Source: Marisimplicoccus sp964437815 (lineage in GTDB: Bacteria; Bacteroidota; Bacteroidia; Flavobacteriales; Flavobacteriaceae). From it: 64,000 nucleotides of DNA. The position numbers and the translations under genes are program-made. Below are positions 1-8,833 of the stretch, in pieces. How positions within the stretch are numbered: position 1 is the first letter of the stretch; each line of letters opens with the position of its first letter. Below the pieces are notes generated by a model, which saw only the letters and a program-made list of their open reading frames with translations, searched no databases and had not been told where the DNA came from. The stretch covers positions 9,919 to 73,918 of the forward strand of contig CAYTIE010000003.1 of NCBI GenBank assembly GCA_964437815.1. The letters run 5' to 3'.

Positions 1-1411
1 TATATGAGGTTGATTCTTTTTGATTTATATAGATATTGCCATTAATAATTTCTAGATCATTATTTTCATATTCTTTAATAATTCTTTTATAGATTGGAAG
101 ATTATCAAGATTAATATTTATAGCTTGACCTTGTTTTGGAATTATAATTGGACCAAAATTATCATTATTCCAGTTGAATTTTATATTATTCGGAAAATAG
201 GTATTGTTGTATAATTTGGTATTCTGAATTAGCCTATTAATACTATCAAATCCTCCTTCTTGTTCAAGTTTTTTTAACTCATCAAAAGTTAATTTAAGAT
301 CTTTCTCTTTTTCTAGTAATTCAATAATGCTAAGATTTAAACTCCTAACAAGATCTATTGGTATGCCCTTATTGTCAGTTATTATAATTAACTTATTATC
401 CTCCGTCTGAGAATAACTTAGTAGATATGGTAATAATTTATTTAATGAATTTGATGACTGATTAGAGATATCTATTTCGTATTTTCTAATAAAGTTGTTT
501 ATTCCAAGACTAATAAGTTTTGATGAAGAAACTCCACTATTAGAATATATTTTATAATTAAATAATGGATTAGCTCTATAGGGAAGAATATTTTCTTTTC
601 CATTAATATAAATCAAACCATCTTTGATTTCAAAAACATCACCTGGAATACCAACAGCTCTTTTAACATAATTAGACTTTTTGTCCATTGGTTTTATAAC
701 TCCTTTTTCTTTAACAAAAAATTTTCTAACTGTATCAGCAGGCCAGTTAAATACTACTATATCGTTTTGCTTAATTTTTTGAAATCCAGGAAGCCTTAAA
801 TAGGGTAATTGAGGTTTTTTAAGATATGATCTAGTTTTTATTAAAGGTATTGTGTCATGAACTAGTGGAAGTGCAATAACAGTTTTAGGCACTCTAGCGC
901 CATAGTGAAATTTACTAACAAATAAGAAATCACCAACTTTTAAAGTTTTTTCTAGAGAACCAGTTGGGATGACAAACGGTTGTATAAAATAATTATGTAC
1001 AACTGTAGCTACAACTATTGCAAAAACAAATGACCCTATAGATTTTTCAAATCCACTTACACTTATTTCAGAGTCAAGATAAATTTTCTTCTTACTAAAA
1101 TAATTTATATATAAAGAGTATAATCCTAAAGAGCATAACATTAAAAATATATCTTTCCTAGTATTGTGGTTAAACCTTTTAATAAATTCAATCCATATGA
1201 CAGGAATCATTAAAAGGTTTATAGTTGGTAAGAATAATAAAATTATCCACCATTTTGGTCTTTTTATAATATCTAAAGTATTTATGATATTATAAAAGGG
1301 GATAAAAGATGTAAATGCATTTTTTCCTGAAATTTTGAATAGTTTCCAGGTACTAAAACCAATTATTAGATTAATAATTACAAAAAAATAAAACCATTCA
1401 ATAACGTTCAT
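1..1411 (-). CDS. lepB: Signal peptidase I (C-terminus beyond window)
   Basis: Membrane-bound S26 signal peptidase that removes Sec and Tat leader peptides on the outer face of the inner membrane. I read the minus strand from the ATG at 1411-1409; the frame stays open for 470 codons to the window edge, so the C-terminus is missing. The first 145 residues hold several hydrophobic segments. The catalytic serine is S152 in IPTGSLEKTLKVGD and the general-base lysine is K250 in YVKRAVGIPGD. S152 is followed by Leu where Met is usual. A long insert between the boxes is typical of Bacteroidetes LepB. The start lies 2 bp after the stop of the DUF5683 gene, so it is the last visible member of the parA-parB operon. 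Identification is firm. Confidence 0.93.
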   Translation of the reverse strand, partial: MNVIEWFYFFVIINLIIGFSTWKLFKISGKNAFTSFIPFYNIINTLDIIKRPKWWIILLFLPTINLLMIPVIWIEFIKRFNHNTRKDIFLMLCSLGLYSLYINYFSKKKIYLDSEISVSGFEKSIGSFVFAIVVATVVHNYFIQPFVIPTGSLEKTLKVGDFLFVSKFHYGARVPKTVIALPLVHDTIPLIKTRSYLKKPQLPYLRLPGFQKIKQNDIVVFNWPADTVRKFFVKEKGVIKPMDKKSNYVKRAVGIPGDVFEIKDGLIYINGKENILPYRANPLFNYKIYSNSGVSSSKLISLGINNFIRKYEIDISNQSSNSLNKLLPYLLSYSQTEDNKLIIITDNKGIPIDLVRSLNLSIIELLEKEKDLKLTFDELKKLEQEGGFDSINRLIQNTKLYNNTYFPNNIKFNWNNDNFGPIIIPKQGQAININLDNLPIYKRIIKEYENNDLEIINGNIYINQKESTSY

Positions 1412-1413
1412 AG

Positions 1414-1971
1414 CTAATCAATATTTATTTTAAAGCTTAAGCCAATGCTTTCATTTATGTTTAAATAACTATTATTTATGTATGGTTCGAAAGATAGGTC
1501 TTCACTAACATTGAATTGAAGTAGATGTGCACCTACATTTGCATCTATTATATTTAGGACATAGGTTCCAACTAAAAAAATAAATGAAATATCCTTATAT
1601 CTTCTATGAAATTTCATCCCTTCTAGAAGTTTTTCAGTTTCAGGGATTATATCCATATATTCATCATCAAAATACCCGGAAAGTCTTCTCTTATATGCTG
1701 TTCTATACTTATCGGCCTCTTTTTTATTATAGTCATAATAATATGCTGAAGCGCCTAAACCACCATATATTATTGGAACCATCCAGCCTCTTCTTGAATA
1801 GACTTGACCCAATCCTGGAACTACTGCAGAATAAAAAGCAGCCTTAGAAGGAGTTAGGGGATCATTCATCAATTTTTCTTTCCTAGTATTTATAGAATCT
1901 TTTTCTATCCTTTGAGACTCCATAGTTTGAAAAGTAAGTAAAATAAAAAACAGAATAAATAGTTTTCTCAA
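1414..1971 (-). CDS. DUF5683 domain protein
   Basis: A 185-residue protein of unknown function, with an N-terminal signal peptide (LFILFFILLTFQ) and the DUF5683 core around PSKAAFYSAVVPGLGQVYSR, a motif shared with TM2-like and membrane-anchored proteins. A second hydrophobic stretch lies near residues 130-145. Its ATG overlaps the parB stop by 4 bp, which implies translational coupling. In Flavobacteriia this family usually sits between parB and lepB, as here. No enzymatic motif is visible. Confidence 0.85.
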   Translation of the reverse strand: MRKLFILFFILLTFQTMESQRIEKDSINTRKEKLMNDPLTPSKAAFYSAVVPGLGQVYSRRGWMVPIIYGGLGASAYYYDYNKKEADKYRTAYKRRLSGYFDDEYMDIIPETEKLLEGMKFHRRYKDISFIFLVGTYVLNIIDANVGAHLLQFNVSEDLSFEPYINNSYLNINESIGLSFKINID

Positions 1972-2858
1972 TTTGATATTTTCTTTAATATTTCATATAA
2001 TTTATCAATATTTTCAAATATTGCATTTAAGCTGACTTTTCCTGAAGAACTCTCTTTTATATTGACTTTAGAATTAAAAAAAGTTTCAAATTTATTAGTA
2101 GCATCCAAATATATCCTTGAAACATCAGATGATCCAGTGGATCTTTTATATCCTGACTTTATTTTTTTTACTAAATTCTCTGTTTGTCTTACGGAAAGTT
2201 TTCCTCCTATTATTTTTTCATAAATGTCAAGTTGATCTGATTTGTTCTCTAAATTAATCAGAGCTCTACCATGACCCATTGAAAGAAAGCCATCTCTTAT
2301 TCCAGATTGAACTATTGGATCTAACTTAAGAAGCCTAATGATATTAGAGATAGTAGTTCTATCTTTTCCTACAATTTTGCTAAGTTGATTCTGTGTAATG
2401 TCAAGTTCATTAATTAATCTGTTATATGTAAGAGCAATTTCAATGGGATCAAGATCAACTCTTTGAACATTTTCAACTAGAGCCATTTTAAGGGAATCAG
2501 TTTCCCCGTCTATTTTTTTTATATAACATGGTATTGATAATAAACCAGCTAGTTTTGATGCTCGAAACCTTCTCTCTCCAGAAATTATCTGATATTTATC
2601 AGAATTAATCTTTCTAACTGTTATTGGTTGAATAATACCTAGCTCTTTTATTGAATCAGAAAGATTTTGAAGATTACTGTTGTCAATATTTAGTCTTGGT
2701 TGATTTGGATTAATTTCAATATGTTTTATATTAATTTCCTCTGATGAACTAAAATTATTTTTTGGTTTATCAAATGAGATGCTTTTCGATCCAGAGTCAT
2801 CTAAGAGAGCAGCCAATCCTTTTCCAAGAACTTTTTTTTGTTTTTTTGCTTTAGACAT
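1968..2858 (-). CDS. parB: ParB chromosome partitioning protein
   Basis: ParB/Spo0J-family CTPase and DNA-binding protein that loads on parS and works with ParA in chromosome segregation. The 296-residue product has the N-terminal LGKGLAALL motif that stimulates ParA, the ParB/Srx box GERRFRA at residues 94-100, and a helix-turn-helix near residues 155-180 (QLSKIVGKDRTTISNIIRLL), followed by a C-terminal dimerisation region. It follows parA with no gap. I looked for a consensus parS palindrome near the operon and did not find one. Confidence 0.95.
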   Translation of the reverse strand: MSKAKKQKKVLGKGLAALLDDSGSKSISFDKPKNNFSSSEEINIKHIEINPNQPRLNIDNSNLQNLSDSIKELGIIQPITVRKINSDKYQIISGERRFRASKLAGLLSIPCYIKKIDGETDSLKMALVENVQRVDLDPIEIALTYNRLINELDITQNQLSKIVGKDRTTISNIIRLLKLDPIVQSGIRDGFLSMGHGRALINLENKSDQLDIYEKIIGGKLSVRQTENLVKKIKSGYKRSTGSSDVSRIYLDATNKFETFFNSKVNIKESSSGKVSLNAIFENIDKLYEILKKISN

Positions 2859-3626
2859 TTAGCTTTTGTTTTTTTGAATTATCTCATTAGCTAGTGAAAG
2901 ATAATTTTTTGTCCCCCTAGATGTTGCGTCATAACTTATAATATCTTTGCCAAATCCAGGAGCTTCCCCTAATTTAATATTTCTTTTTATAATAGTTTTA
3001 AACACCATTTCCCCAAAATGTTTAATTACCTCATCAACTACTTGATTTGATAGTCTTAATCTGGTATCAAACATTGTTAATAATAAACCTTCAATATCAA
3101 GTTCTTCATTATGGAGCTTTTGAATACTTTTGATAGTGTTAAGTAATTTTCCAAGTCCTTCTAATGCAAAATACTCACATTGAATTGGTACAATAACTGA
3201 ATTACATGCAGTTAGGGCATTAATTGTAATTAACCCTAATGAAGGTGCGCAATCAATAATAATAAAGTCATAATTCTTAGAAATTAAATCCAATTCAGAC
3301 TTTAGTCTATATTCCCTCTTGTTCTCATTTATTAATTCTATCTCAATTCCAACTAAATCGATATTTGAAGCTATTATATCAAGATTTGGTGATGTTGATG
3401 TTTGAATTACTTTTTTTATTGGCTCTGAACCGCTAAGCATATCATACAACCCTTTATATCCATTTTTAAAGTCAAATCCTAAAGCAGAAGAAGCGTTTCC
3501 TTGAGGGTCAGCATCTATTAATAAAACTTTTTTTTCTAAAACCCCTAGAGCTGCAGATAGATTAACTGATGTGGTTGTCTTTCCAACTCCTCCTTTTTGA
3601 TTTGCTACAGAAATAATTTTACCCAT
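2859..3626 (-). CDS. parA: ParA/Soj partitioning ATPase
   Basis: Deviant Walker-A P-loop ATPase that binds DNA non-specifically in the ATP form and drives ParB-parS segregation. The 255-residue sequence has the deviant Walker A KGGVGKTTTS at residues 11-20, the A' region LLIDADPQGNASS, and Walker B FIIIDCAPSLG. The length is that of chromosomal Soj proteins, without the N-terminal HTH of plasmid ParA. It lies directly upstream of parB and 12 bp after the DivIC-like gene, so the four genes from 3953 to 1414 look like one operon. Confidence 0.96.
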   Translation of the reverse strand: MGKIISVANQKGGVGKTTTSVNLSAALGVLEKKVLLIDADPQGNASSALGFDFKNGYKGLYDMLSGSEPIKKVIQTSTSPNLDIIASNIDLVGIEIELINENKREYRLKSELDLISKNYDFIIIDCAPSLGLITINALTACNSVIVPIQCEYFALEGLGKLLNTIKSIQKLHNEELDIEGLLLTMFDTRLRLSNQVVDEVIKHFGEMVFKTIIKRNIKLGEAPGFGKDIISYDATSRGTKNYLSLANEIIQKNKS

Positions 3627-3638
3627 TAACTAAATTTT

Positions 3639-3953
3639 TTATTCATTTTCTTCATATTCGATTATGAAGATCTCTTCATTATCTTTCTTTAGATTGTAGT
3701 TTTCTCTAGCAAAGTGTTCAAGGCTATCAATGTCTTTAAGTTTGTTGATTAATTCTTTGTCTTTTTTTGTTTCTTCAATTAATGCTTGTTTTTTCTTTTT
3801 AAGCATATTTATCTCATTATTTAATTCATTGTGAATCTGAAATGAATGTGTATCTAGAAATGTCATCCATACTATAAACGCAACAGTTATCAAGACATAT
3901 TTAAAATATGGTTTTTTTATTATCTCTATTATCTTTAGATAGAGATTATTCAT
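3639..3953 (-). CDS. Septum formation initiator (DivIC/FtsB-like)
   Basis: A 104-residue bitopic protein with one membrane segment at about residues 18-34 (YVLITVAFIVWMTFLD), then a charged coiled coil (NEINMLKKKKQALIEETKKDK) and a short tail with LEHFARENYNLKK. This is the layout of the DivIC/FtsB family, which bridges early and late divisome proteins. The C-terminal ARExYxxKK segment is the family signature. It overlaps the upstream dehydrogenase gene by 8 bp. Confidence 0.85.
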   Translation of the reverse strand: MNNLYLKIIEIIKKPYFKYVLITVAFIVWMTFLDTHSFQIHNELNNEINMLKKKKQALIEETKKDKELINKLKDIDSLEHFARENYNLKKDNEEIFIIEYEENE

Positions 3954-5121
3954 AACTAGTTTTTGTTTCAGGGGTATCAGGAATTATTTTAAATATTCCT
4001 TTATTTTCTACGCTAACATATAAAAAGCCATCAGGTCCTTCTATAATATTTCTCACTCTTCCAATCCTATTAAGAATTTTTTCCCTTTTCATTACTCTTG
4101 TCCCAACTAATTCAATTCTTTCAAGATATCTATAGCTAAGTGAGCCTACAAATAAATTGCCTTTCCATTTTGGATAAATATCTGATTTTAACATAACAAA
4201 ACCGGATGGTGCTATTGATGGAGTCCAATAATACATAGGAGCTTGAGTTCCATCTAACGAGGTATAATTGGTAAATTTTGTTCCATTATAATTAATCCCA
4301 TATGATGCTAATGGCCAACCATAATTTCTTGTTTCTATTGCATTATTATAAATAGTATCACTTTGTCTAATAATATTTATTTCATCTCCACCTCTTGGAC
4401 CATGCTCATTAGCCCAGATTTCACCTTGAGAAGGTCCAAAGATTATCCCCTGCTGATTTCTATGCCCATAACTCCATATTGCCTTTTTTGCATTATTATT
4501 GTTCACAAATGGATTGTCTTTAGGTATTGTGCCATCAAGATTTATTCTATAGATTTTTCCTCCATCTCTAGTTATATCTTGAGGGTTGACATCCCTATTT
4601 CCTCTATCTCCAATAGTAAAATAAATATATCTATTATCAATTAATATTTTTCCCCCAAAGTGTCTTCCTTGTTTAGAATTAGGAGTTGCTTTATACAATA
4701 AAGTTAAATCTGTTAGTTCAAACTTATCATACTTTGCTCTATATAGAGCTGTATTTGAACCTTGATCTCCTTCTATATTAACGCTTGCCGTAAAGTATAT
4801 AAATTTATTGTCGTTGAAATTTAAATCAATTGCAAGATCAAGTAAACCACCTTGTCTATTTGCATCAATTTTCGGAAGTCCTTTTATAGCTTTTTTAATT
4901 CCATTTTGAACATGATATAAAATACCTTTTTTATCAGATACAAGAAACTCATCATCACTAATAAAAACCATTCCCCATGGAATATCAATTCCATCAATTA
5001 TTTTTTCAAGATATATTTCAGAATCATCAGAAATCTTAACATATGGAGGGTTTTCCTGTTGTGCACATGCAACACTTATAACCAAAATAAAGCATGTAGT
5101 AAGTAGGTAAAAATTTTTCAT
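3946..5121 (-). CDS. Secreted PQQ-type sugar dehydrogenase
   Basis: A 391-residue exported protein of the soluble glucose/sorbosone dehydrogenase (GSDH) beta-propeller family. The N-terminus is a lipoprotein-type signal (LVISVACAQQ, probable lipidated Cys19). Family motifs are visible: IPWGMVFI, GRHFGGKILID, a conserved HRNQQG, and NEHGPRGGDEINI, which places the PQQ/calcium-site residues. These enzymes oxidise aldoses in the periplasm, but the substrate cannot be told from sequence. It is the first gene of the run that continues into parA. Confidence 0.87.
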   Translation of the reverse strand: MKNFYLLTTCFILVISVACAQQENPPYVKISDDSEIYLEKIIDGIDIPWGMVFISDDEFLVSDKKGILYHVQNGIKKAIKGLPKIDANRQGGLLDLAIDLNFNDNKFIYFTASVNIEGDQGSNTALYRAKYDKFELTDLTLLYKATPNSKQGRHFGGKILIDNRYIYFTIGDRGNRDVNPQDITRDGGKIYRINLDGTIPKDNPFVNNNNAKKAIWSYGHRNQQGIIFGPSQGEIWANEHGPRGGDEINIIRQSDTIYNNAIETRNYGWPLASYGINYNGTKFTNYTSLDGTQAPMYYWTPSIAPSGFVMLKSDIYPKWKGNLFVGSLSYRYLERIELVGTRVMKREKILNRIGRVRNIIEGPDGFLYVSVENKGIFKIIPDTPETKTSYE

Positions 5122-5256
5122 GTATTTTTTTCTCGAATTTATAATAAATAAATTACTCAGTAAAGTTTTCTTTATAACAACTCACTTAATGTGAATAAAT
5201 AATAATTATTGTCAGGATTGCTAGAATAAAAAAGCTTTTTATTTGAAGTAATTTTG

Positions 5257-5331
5257 TCGGGGTGGCAGGATTCGAACCTGCGACCTCCGCGTCCCAAACG
5301 CGGCGCGATAACCGGGCTACGCTACACCCCG
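5257..5331 (-). tRNA. tRNA-Pro (anticodon TGG)
   Basis: A 75-nt cloverleaf on the minus strand. The acceptor stem is CGGGGTG (from 5331 down) paired with CACCCCG, with discriminator A at 5257. The anticodon stem CCGCG/CGCGG closes the loop TTTGGGA, giving anticodon TGG (Pro). The T arm has GGTTCGAATCC. The 3' CCA is not encoded. A -7 promoter box lies 11 bp upstream. Confidence 0.96.
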
Positions 5332-5341
5332 AAAATGATTG

Positions 5342-5349
5342 CAAATATA
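5342..5349 (-). promoter_or_regulatory. -7 promoter element of tRNA-Pro
   Basis: TATATTTG on the minus strand matches the Bacteroidetes sigma-ABfr -7 consensus TAnnTTTG at every fixed position. It ends 11 bp before the mature tRNA 5' end. No clear TTG -33 element was found. Confidence 0.65.
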
Positions 5350-5395
5350 AGGTTATTATAATACTCAGCAAATCAATAATAAATAAAACTATAGG

Positions 5396-6325
5396 CTACT
5401 GCTTTGGTGACAAGACTTTAACATCATTGTATTTGATTTGTCCTCTTATTACTTTAGAGATAGTCGATTTTAAAGCATTAATAATTGGAAGCTTTAATTG
5501 AGTTTTAGAATAAATTAAACTAATCTCTCTTGCAGGTGCAGGATTATTAAATTTAATTAGATTCTTTTTATTTGAATCTGAAAGAAGTTCAGAGTGGAGG
5601 TGTGGTAATATTGTCATCCAAGGGCCATTATTTGATAAGTTAATTAAAGTCTCAAAGTTACCGCTCTTTAATTCAAACTGTTTATTTAAGTCTTTAATAG
5701 AACATAAGTTTAATATTTGGTTTCTAAAACAATGACCATCTTCAAGGATAAGCAGATCAGCATCTTCAAGATCATCAATGTCTAAAGAATCTCTTCCTGA
5801 TAATCCATGATGCTTAGGGACATAAGCTATAAAAGGTTCATAATATAATGGACTCTCTATGATATTTTTATTTTCAAGAGGGGTTGCAGCAATCCCACAG
5901 TCTATTTCTCCTTTATCAATTTTTTCAAACATACTATTTGTTGTATGTTCCTCAATCTTAAGTTCTACATTTTTATTTTTTTTAGTGAAGCTATTTAAGA
6001 ATAGCGGAAGCAGTGTAGGGCTAACAGTTGGAATTATTCCTACTTTAAGAGTCCCCCCAATAACTCCCTTTTCTTCTGATACTATATCATTCATCCTTGA
6101 AGACTCTTCAACTATTTTTCTAGCCTGAATTAAGATTTTTTCTCCTACGTCAGTTATTTGAAGTGGTTTAGTTGCCCTATTAAAAATTTTAACTCCAAGT
6201 TCTTCTTCAAGTTTTTGAACCTGCATACTAAGTGTAGGTTGAGTTACAAAGCATTTTTCTGAAGCTGTAGTAAAATTACCATGCTTAGCAACCGAGAGTG
6301 TATATTTTAATTGGGTAATTGTCAT
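5396..6325 (-). CDS. oxyR: OxyR-type LysR regulator of peroxide response
   Basis: A 309-residue LysR-family regulator with an N-terminal winged HTH at residues 1-60 (TASEKCFVTQPTLSMQVQKL) and a periplasmic-binding-protein-like effector domain. The redox cysteines of OxyR are both present in DGHCFRNQILNLC, and by direct count they fall at C199 and C208, the same numbers as in E. coli OxyR. This supports a disulfide-switched hydrogen peroxide sensor rather than a small-ligand LysR protein. A consensus -7 box lies 23 bp upstream. sodC is 0.8 kb away. Confidence 0.9.
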   Translation of the reverse strand: MTITQLKYTLSVAKHGNFTTASEKCFVTQPTLSMQVQKLEEELGVKIFNRATKPLQITDVGEKILIQARKIVEESSRMNDIVSEEKGVIGGTLKVGIIPTVSPTLLPLFLNSFTKKNKNVELKIEEHTTNSMFEKIDKGEIDCGIAATPLENKNIIESPLYYEPFIAYVPKHHGLSGRDSLDIDDLEDADLLILEDGHCFRNQILNLCSIKDLNKQFELKSGNFETLINLSNNGPWMTILPHLHSELLSDSNKKNLIKFNNPAPAREISLIYSKTQLKLPIINALKSTISKVIRGQIKYNDVKVLSPKQ

Positions 6326-6348
6326 TATAAGATTTCTTTATTAGAAGG

Positions 6349-6356
6349 CAAATCTA
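6349..6356 (-). promoter_or_regulatory. -7 promoter element of oxyR
   Basis: TAGATTTG on the minus strand is a full match to TAnnTTTG, 23 bp upstream of the oxyR ATG. It predicts a leader of about 15-18 nt. Confidence 0.6.
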
Positions 6357-6441
6357 CATAATAAACTTTTATTAAAATAATAAATGATTGTTAAAATATA
6401 TTAATTATCTAGTGACTATATTAGACTTATAATTATCTATT

Positions 6442-7146
6442 TTGAAGAAAAATATCTTTGGACAATATTTGATCATTAAGAGGGCAATAATTAGAATAAT
6501 TGGTGCTATAACTCATAGAACATTTAATAATAAGAGGTTTAATATACAAGGAACATCATTGTTAAGTGAAATTCCTAACGATAATGTTTTGTTTATATCT
6601 AATCATCAAACATATTTTTATGATGTTATTGCAATGCTCCATGTTTTTAATGCATCGGTTAATGGAAGAAGTGATTCTTTAAAAAATATTTTATACTTAC
6701 TAAATCCAAAATCTAATATTTATTTTATTGCAGCTTTGGAAACTATGAAAACATCATTGATTACAAAAATTTTAAGTTATGCGGGCTCAATATTAATTAA
6801 AAGAACTTGGAGAGAAGCTGGAAAAAAAATTAATAGATCCATAAGGAGTGAAGATTTTGATAATATAATAAAAGCTTTAAATGATGGTTGGGTAATAACA
6901 TTTCCAAGAGGTACAACTGATAATTCTAAGCCAGTTAGATCTGGGACAGCTCATATAATTAAAGCTGCTAATCCTCTAGTTATTCCTGTAAGAATTGATG
7001 GATTTGGTGATGTTTTCAAGAAAAATAGTCTTAAAATAATAAACAAGAACAAACATTTCTCAATTAAATTTGGAAATCCTTTAAAGTTTTATGATAACCA
7101 ATCAATAGAATCAATTACTAGTCAGATTGAAAAGATTATTGACTAG
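6442..7146 (+). CDS. Lysophospholipid acyltransferase family protein (PlsC-like)
   Basis: A 234-residue membrane-associated acyltransferase of the PlsC/1-acylglycerol-3-phosphate acyltransferase superfamily. The catalytic block reads SNHQTYFYD, with H55 and D61 separated by five residues rather than the usual four. The substrate block FPRGTT is at about residue 154 and the third block IPVRIDGF follows. A similar HX5D variant is, as far as I recall, common in a Bacteroidetes subgroup. The start is a TTG at 6442; no earlier in-frame ATG fits. The gene converges on sodC and overlaps it by 11 bp. Confidence 0.8.
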   Translation: MKKNIFGQYLIIKRAIIRIIGAITHRTFNNKRFNIQGTSLLSEIPNDNVLFISNHQTYFYDVIAMLHVFNASVNGRSDSLKNILYLLNPKSNIYFIAALETMKTSLITKILSYAGSILIKRTWREAGKKINRSIRSEDFDNIIKALNDGWVITFPRGTTDNSKPVRSGTAHIIKAANPLVIPVRIDGFGDVFKKNSLKIINKNKHFSIKFGNPLKFYDNQSIESITSQIEKIID

Positions 7147-7699
7147 ACTCTATGATATCAGATGGAATATCCACACAACCTATTCTAATTCCAGCTGCAC
7201 CAGATGGTTGTGATACATAATCATCATCCCCATTATGAATAATTATAGACTTACCTATTAAATCTTTGTTATCATCATTACAATTAATACACCATTGATC
7301 TGTTTTAAATTTAATCATCCCATGACCTATGCTATCAACAGAAAAATTACCTATATCACCAAGATGGAAACCTTCTGGATCACCCCATTTTCCATGAGGT
7401 TGTAGTGTTGGGTTCCAATGTCCGCCAGAACTGAGACCATCAATAGAAGTACAATCTGCAAATTGATGAATATGAATTGAACTTTCTCCAGGGATTAACC
7501 CAAATAAATGCGCTTCTAATTCAACAGAATATACTTTATTAATATTTTTAGATTTTAGCGAAATATATCCACTTACTGAGGAATCATTAAGAGGTTTAAC
7601 AGATTTTTTTATTTCTATAATTGATTCATTATTATCTTGACAACTTATTGTTATTAATAATATTGATATAATAAAGAATTTTAAGATATTTACATTCAT
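7136..7699 (-). CDS. sodC: Cu/Zn superoxide dismutase, lipoprotein
   Basis: Converts superoxide to peroxide and oxygen in the periplasm or at the outer membrane. The 187-residue product has a lipobox ending at C20. Copper ligands H76, H78, H93 and H155 and zinc ligands H93, H102, H112 and D115 are all present. The active-site Arg is R172, and C82 and C175 should form the structural disulfide. An extra CINC motif (C137, C140) lies before the H155 strand, where other family members have no cysteines as far as I know. Confidence 0.93.
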   Translation of the reverse strand: MNVNILKFFIISILLITISCQDNNESIIEIKKSVKPLNDSSVSGYISLKSKNINKVYSVELEAHLFGLIPGESSIHIHQFADCTSIDGLSSGGHWNPTLQPHGKWGDPEGFHLGDIGNFSVDSIGHGMIKFKTDQWCINCNDDNKDLIGKSIIIHNGDDDYVSQPSGAAGIRIGCVDIPSDIIESSQ

Positions 7700-7736
7700 A
7701 TTTTTCTAATTACGTACAATTTTATAAAAATATATC

Positions 7737-8807
7737 TTGAAAAGAAAATTTTTAAAATTATATATTCTATTATGGTTTTTAACTGGATGTAAAATTACGT
7801 ATAAACCATATGATTTTGATAATAGCCCAGTAATTAATCAACCAGACTATTCTGATGAAAAAAATTGGGCTGTTCTTCCAAATAAATATCCTGAATTTAT
7901 AAGTGATATTCAATATGATAATATTGAAAAAAAAGCTGATGTTTTTTATATATACCCAACACTTATAAGTGGTAAAAAAAACAGAGAATGGAATGCTGAT
8001 ATAAATGATAGTGATATTAGATCAGATATTTATGAAAGACCTATTAAGCATCAAGCAACTGCTTGGATAGATGCTGCAAATTTATATGCTCCATTCTATA
8101 GGCAAGCACATCTTAGGGTTTTTAATGATAAGTTTAAGGTTGATGGGGAAAAAGCTTTATGGCTTGCATACTCTGATATAAAAAGGTCTTTTCAGTATTA
8201 TCTTAAAAATTATAATAATGGTAAGCCGTTTATAATTGCTTCTCACAGTCAGGGTACAGTGATGGCAAAAGAATTAATAAAAGAATTTATTGATGAAAAA
8301 CCACTTCAAAATCAACTAGTAGCAGCTTATTTGATAGGCACAAAAATTAAAAACAATGAATTCAAAAGTTTAAAACCTATGACTGCTCCAGATGAAATTG
8401 GAGGTTTTGTTTCTTGGAATACATATAAATACAATACATATCCAAAAAAAGCTAATTATGAAAGATGGTTTAAGAATGCTGTTGTTACAAACCCAATAAC
8501 ATGGGATGAACAGTTAGAATCTAATATAAGTGATCATAAAGGTATGTTGTTCGCTCCAGGAAGTTTGTATAAATATTTAGGTCTTTCATTATTTTCCTCA
8601 GGTAATAATAAACTTAAGATTTATCCAGAAAAAACAGAAGTAAAAGTAATAGATGGTTTGATTTGGGCTACTCCGCCAGATATTCCAGGAAAACTTTTTT
8701 TAAGCATTGTAAAGGACTATCATTTTGCTGATATCAATCTATTTTGGAAAGATATAAGTGAAAATTCTAAAATAAGAGTCAATAAATGGCTTAAAATGAA
8801 TAAATAA
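7737..8807 (+). CDS. DUF3089 alpha/beta-hydrolase lipoprotein
   Basis: A 356-residue predicted lipoprotein (lipobox LTGC, C18) with the DUF3089 lipase-like fold. The nucleophile elbow is SHSQG with S171, preceded by KPFIIASH, and the YAPFYRQAHLRVF motif typical of DUF3089 is at about residue 117. The substrate is unknown; relatives are annotated as lipases or esterases. It starts with TTG at 7737. It probably sits in the outer membrane facing the periplasm. Confidence 0.82.
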   Translation: MKRKFLKLYILLWFLTGCKITYKPYDFDNSPVINQPDYSDEKNWAVLPNKYPEFISDIQYDNIEKKADVFYIYPTLISGKKNREWNADINDSDIRSDIYERPIKHQATAWIDAANLYAPFYRQAHLRVFNDKFKVDGEKALWLAYSDIKRSFQYYLKNYNNGKPFIIASHSQGTVMAKELIKEFIDEKPLQNQLVAAYLIGTKIKNNEFKSLKPMTAPDEIGGFVSWNTYKYNTYPKKANYERWFKNAVVTNPITWDEQLESNISDHKGMLFAPGSLYKYLGLSLFSSGNNKLKIYPEKTEVKVIDGLIWATPPDIPGKLFLSIVKDYHFADINLFWKDISENSKIRVNKWLKMNK

Positions 8808-8833
8808 TTTATTAAATTCAATAAAAAAATATC

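Noticed and set aside
1..5121. parS and replication origin near parAB
   Set aside because: No consensus parS palindrome or DnaA-box cluster was seen. A single TTATCCACC-like match near 1240 is inside lepB.
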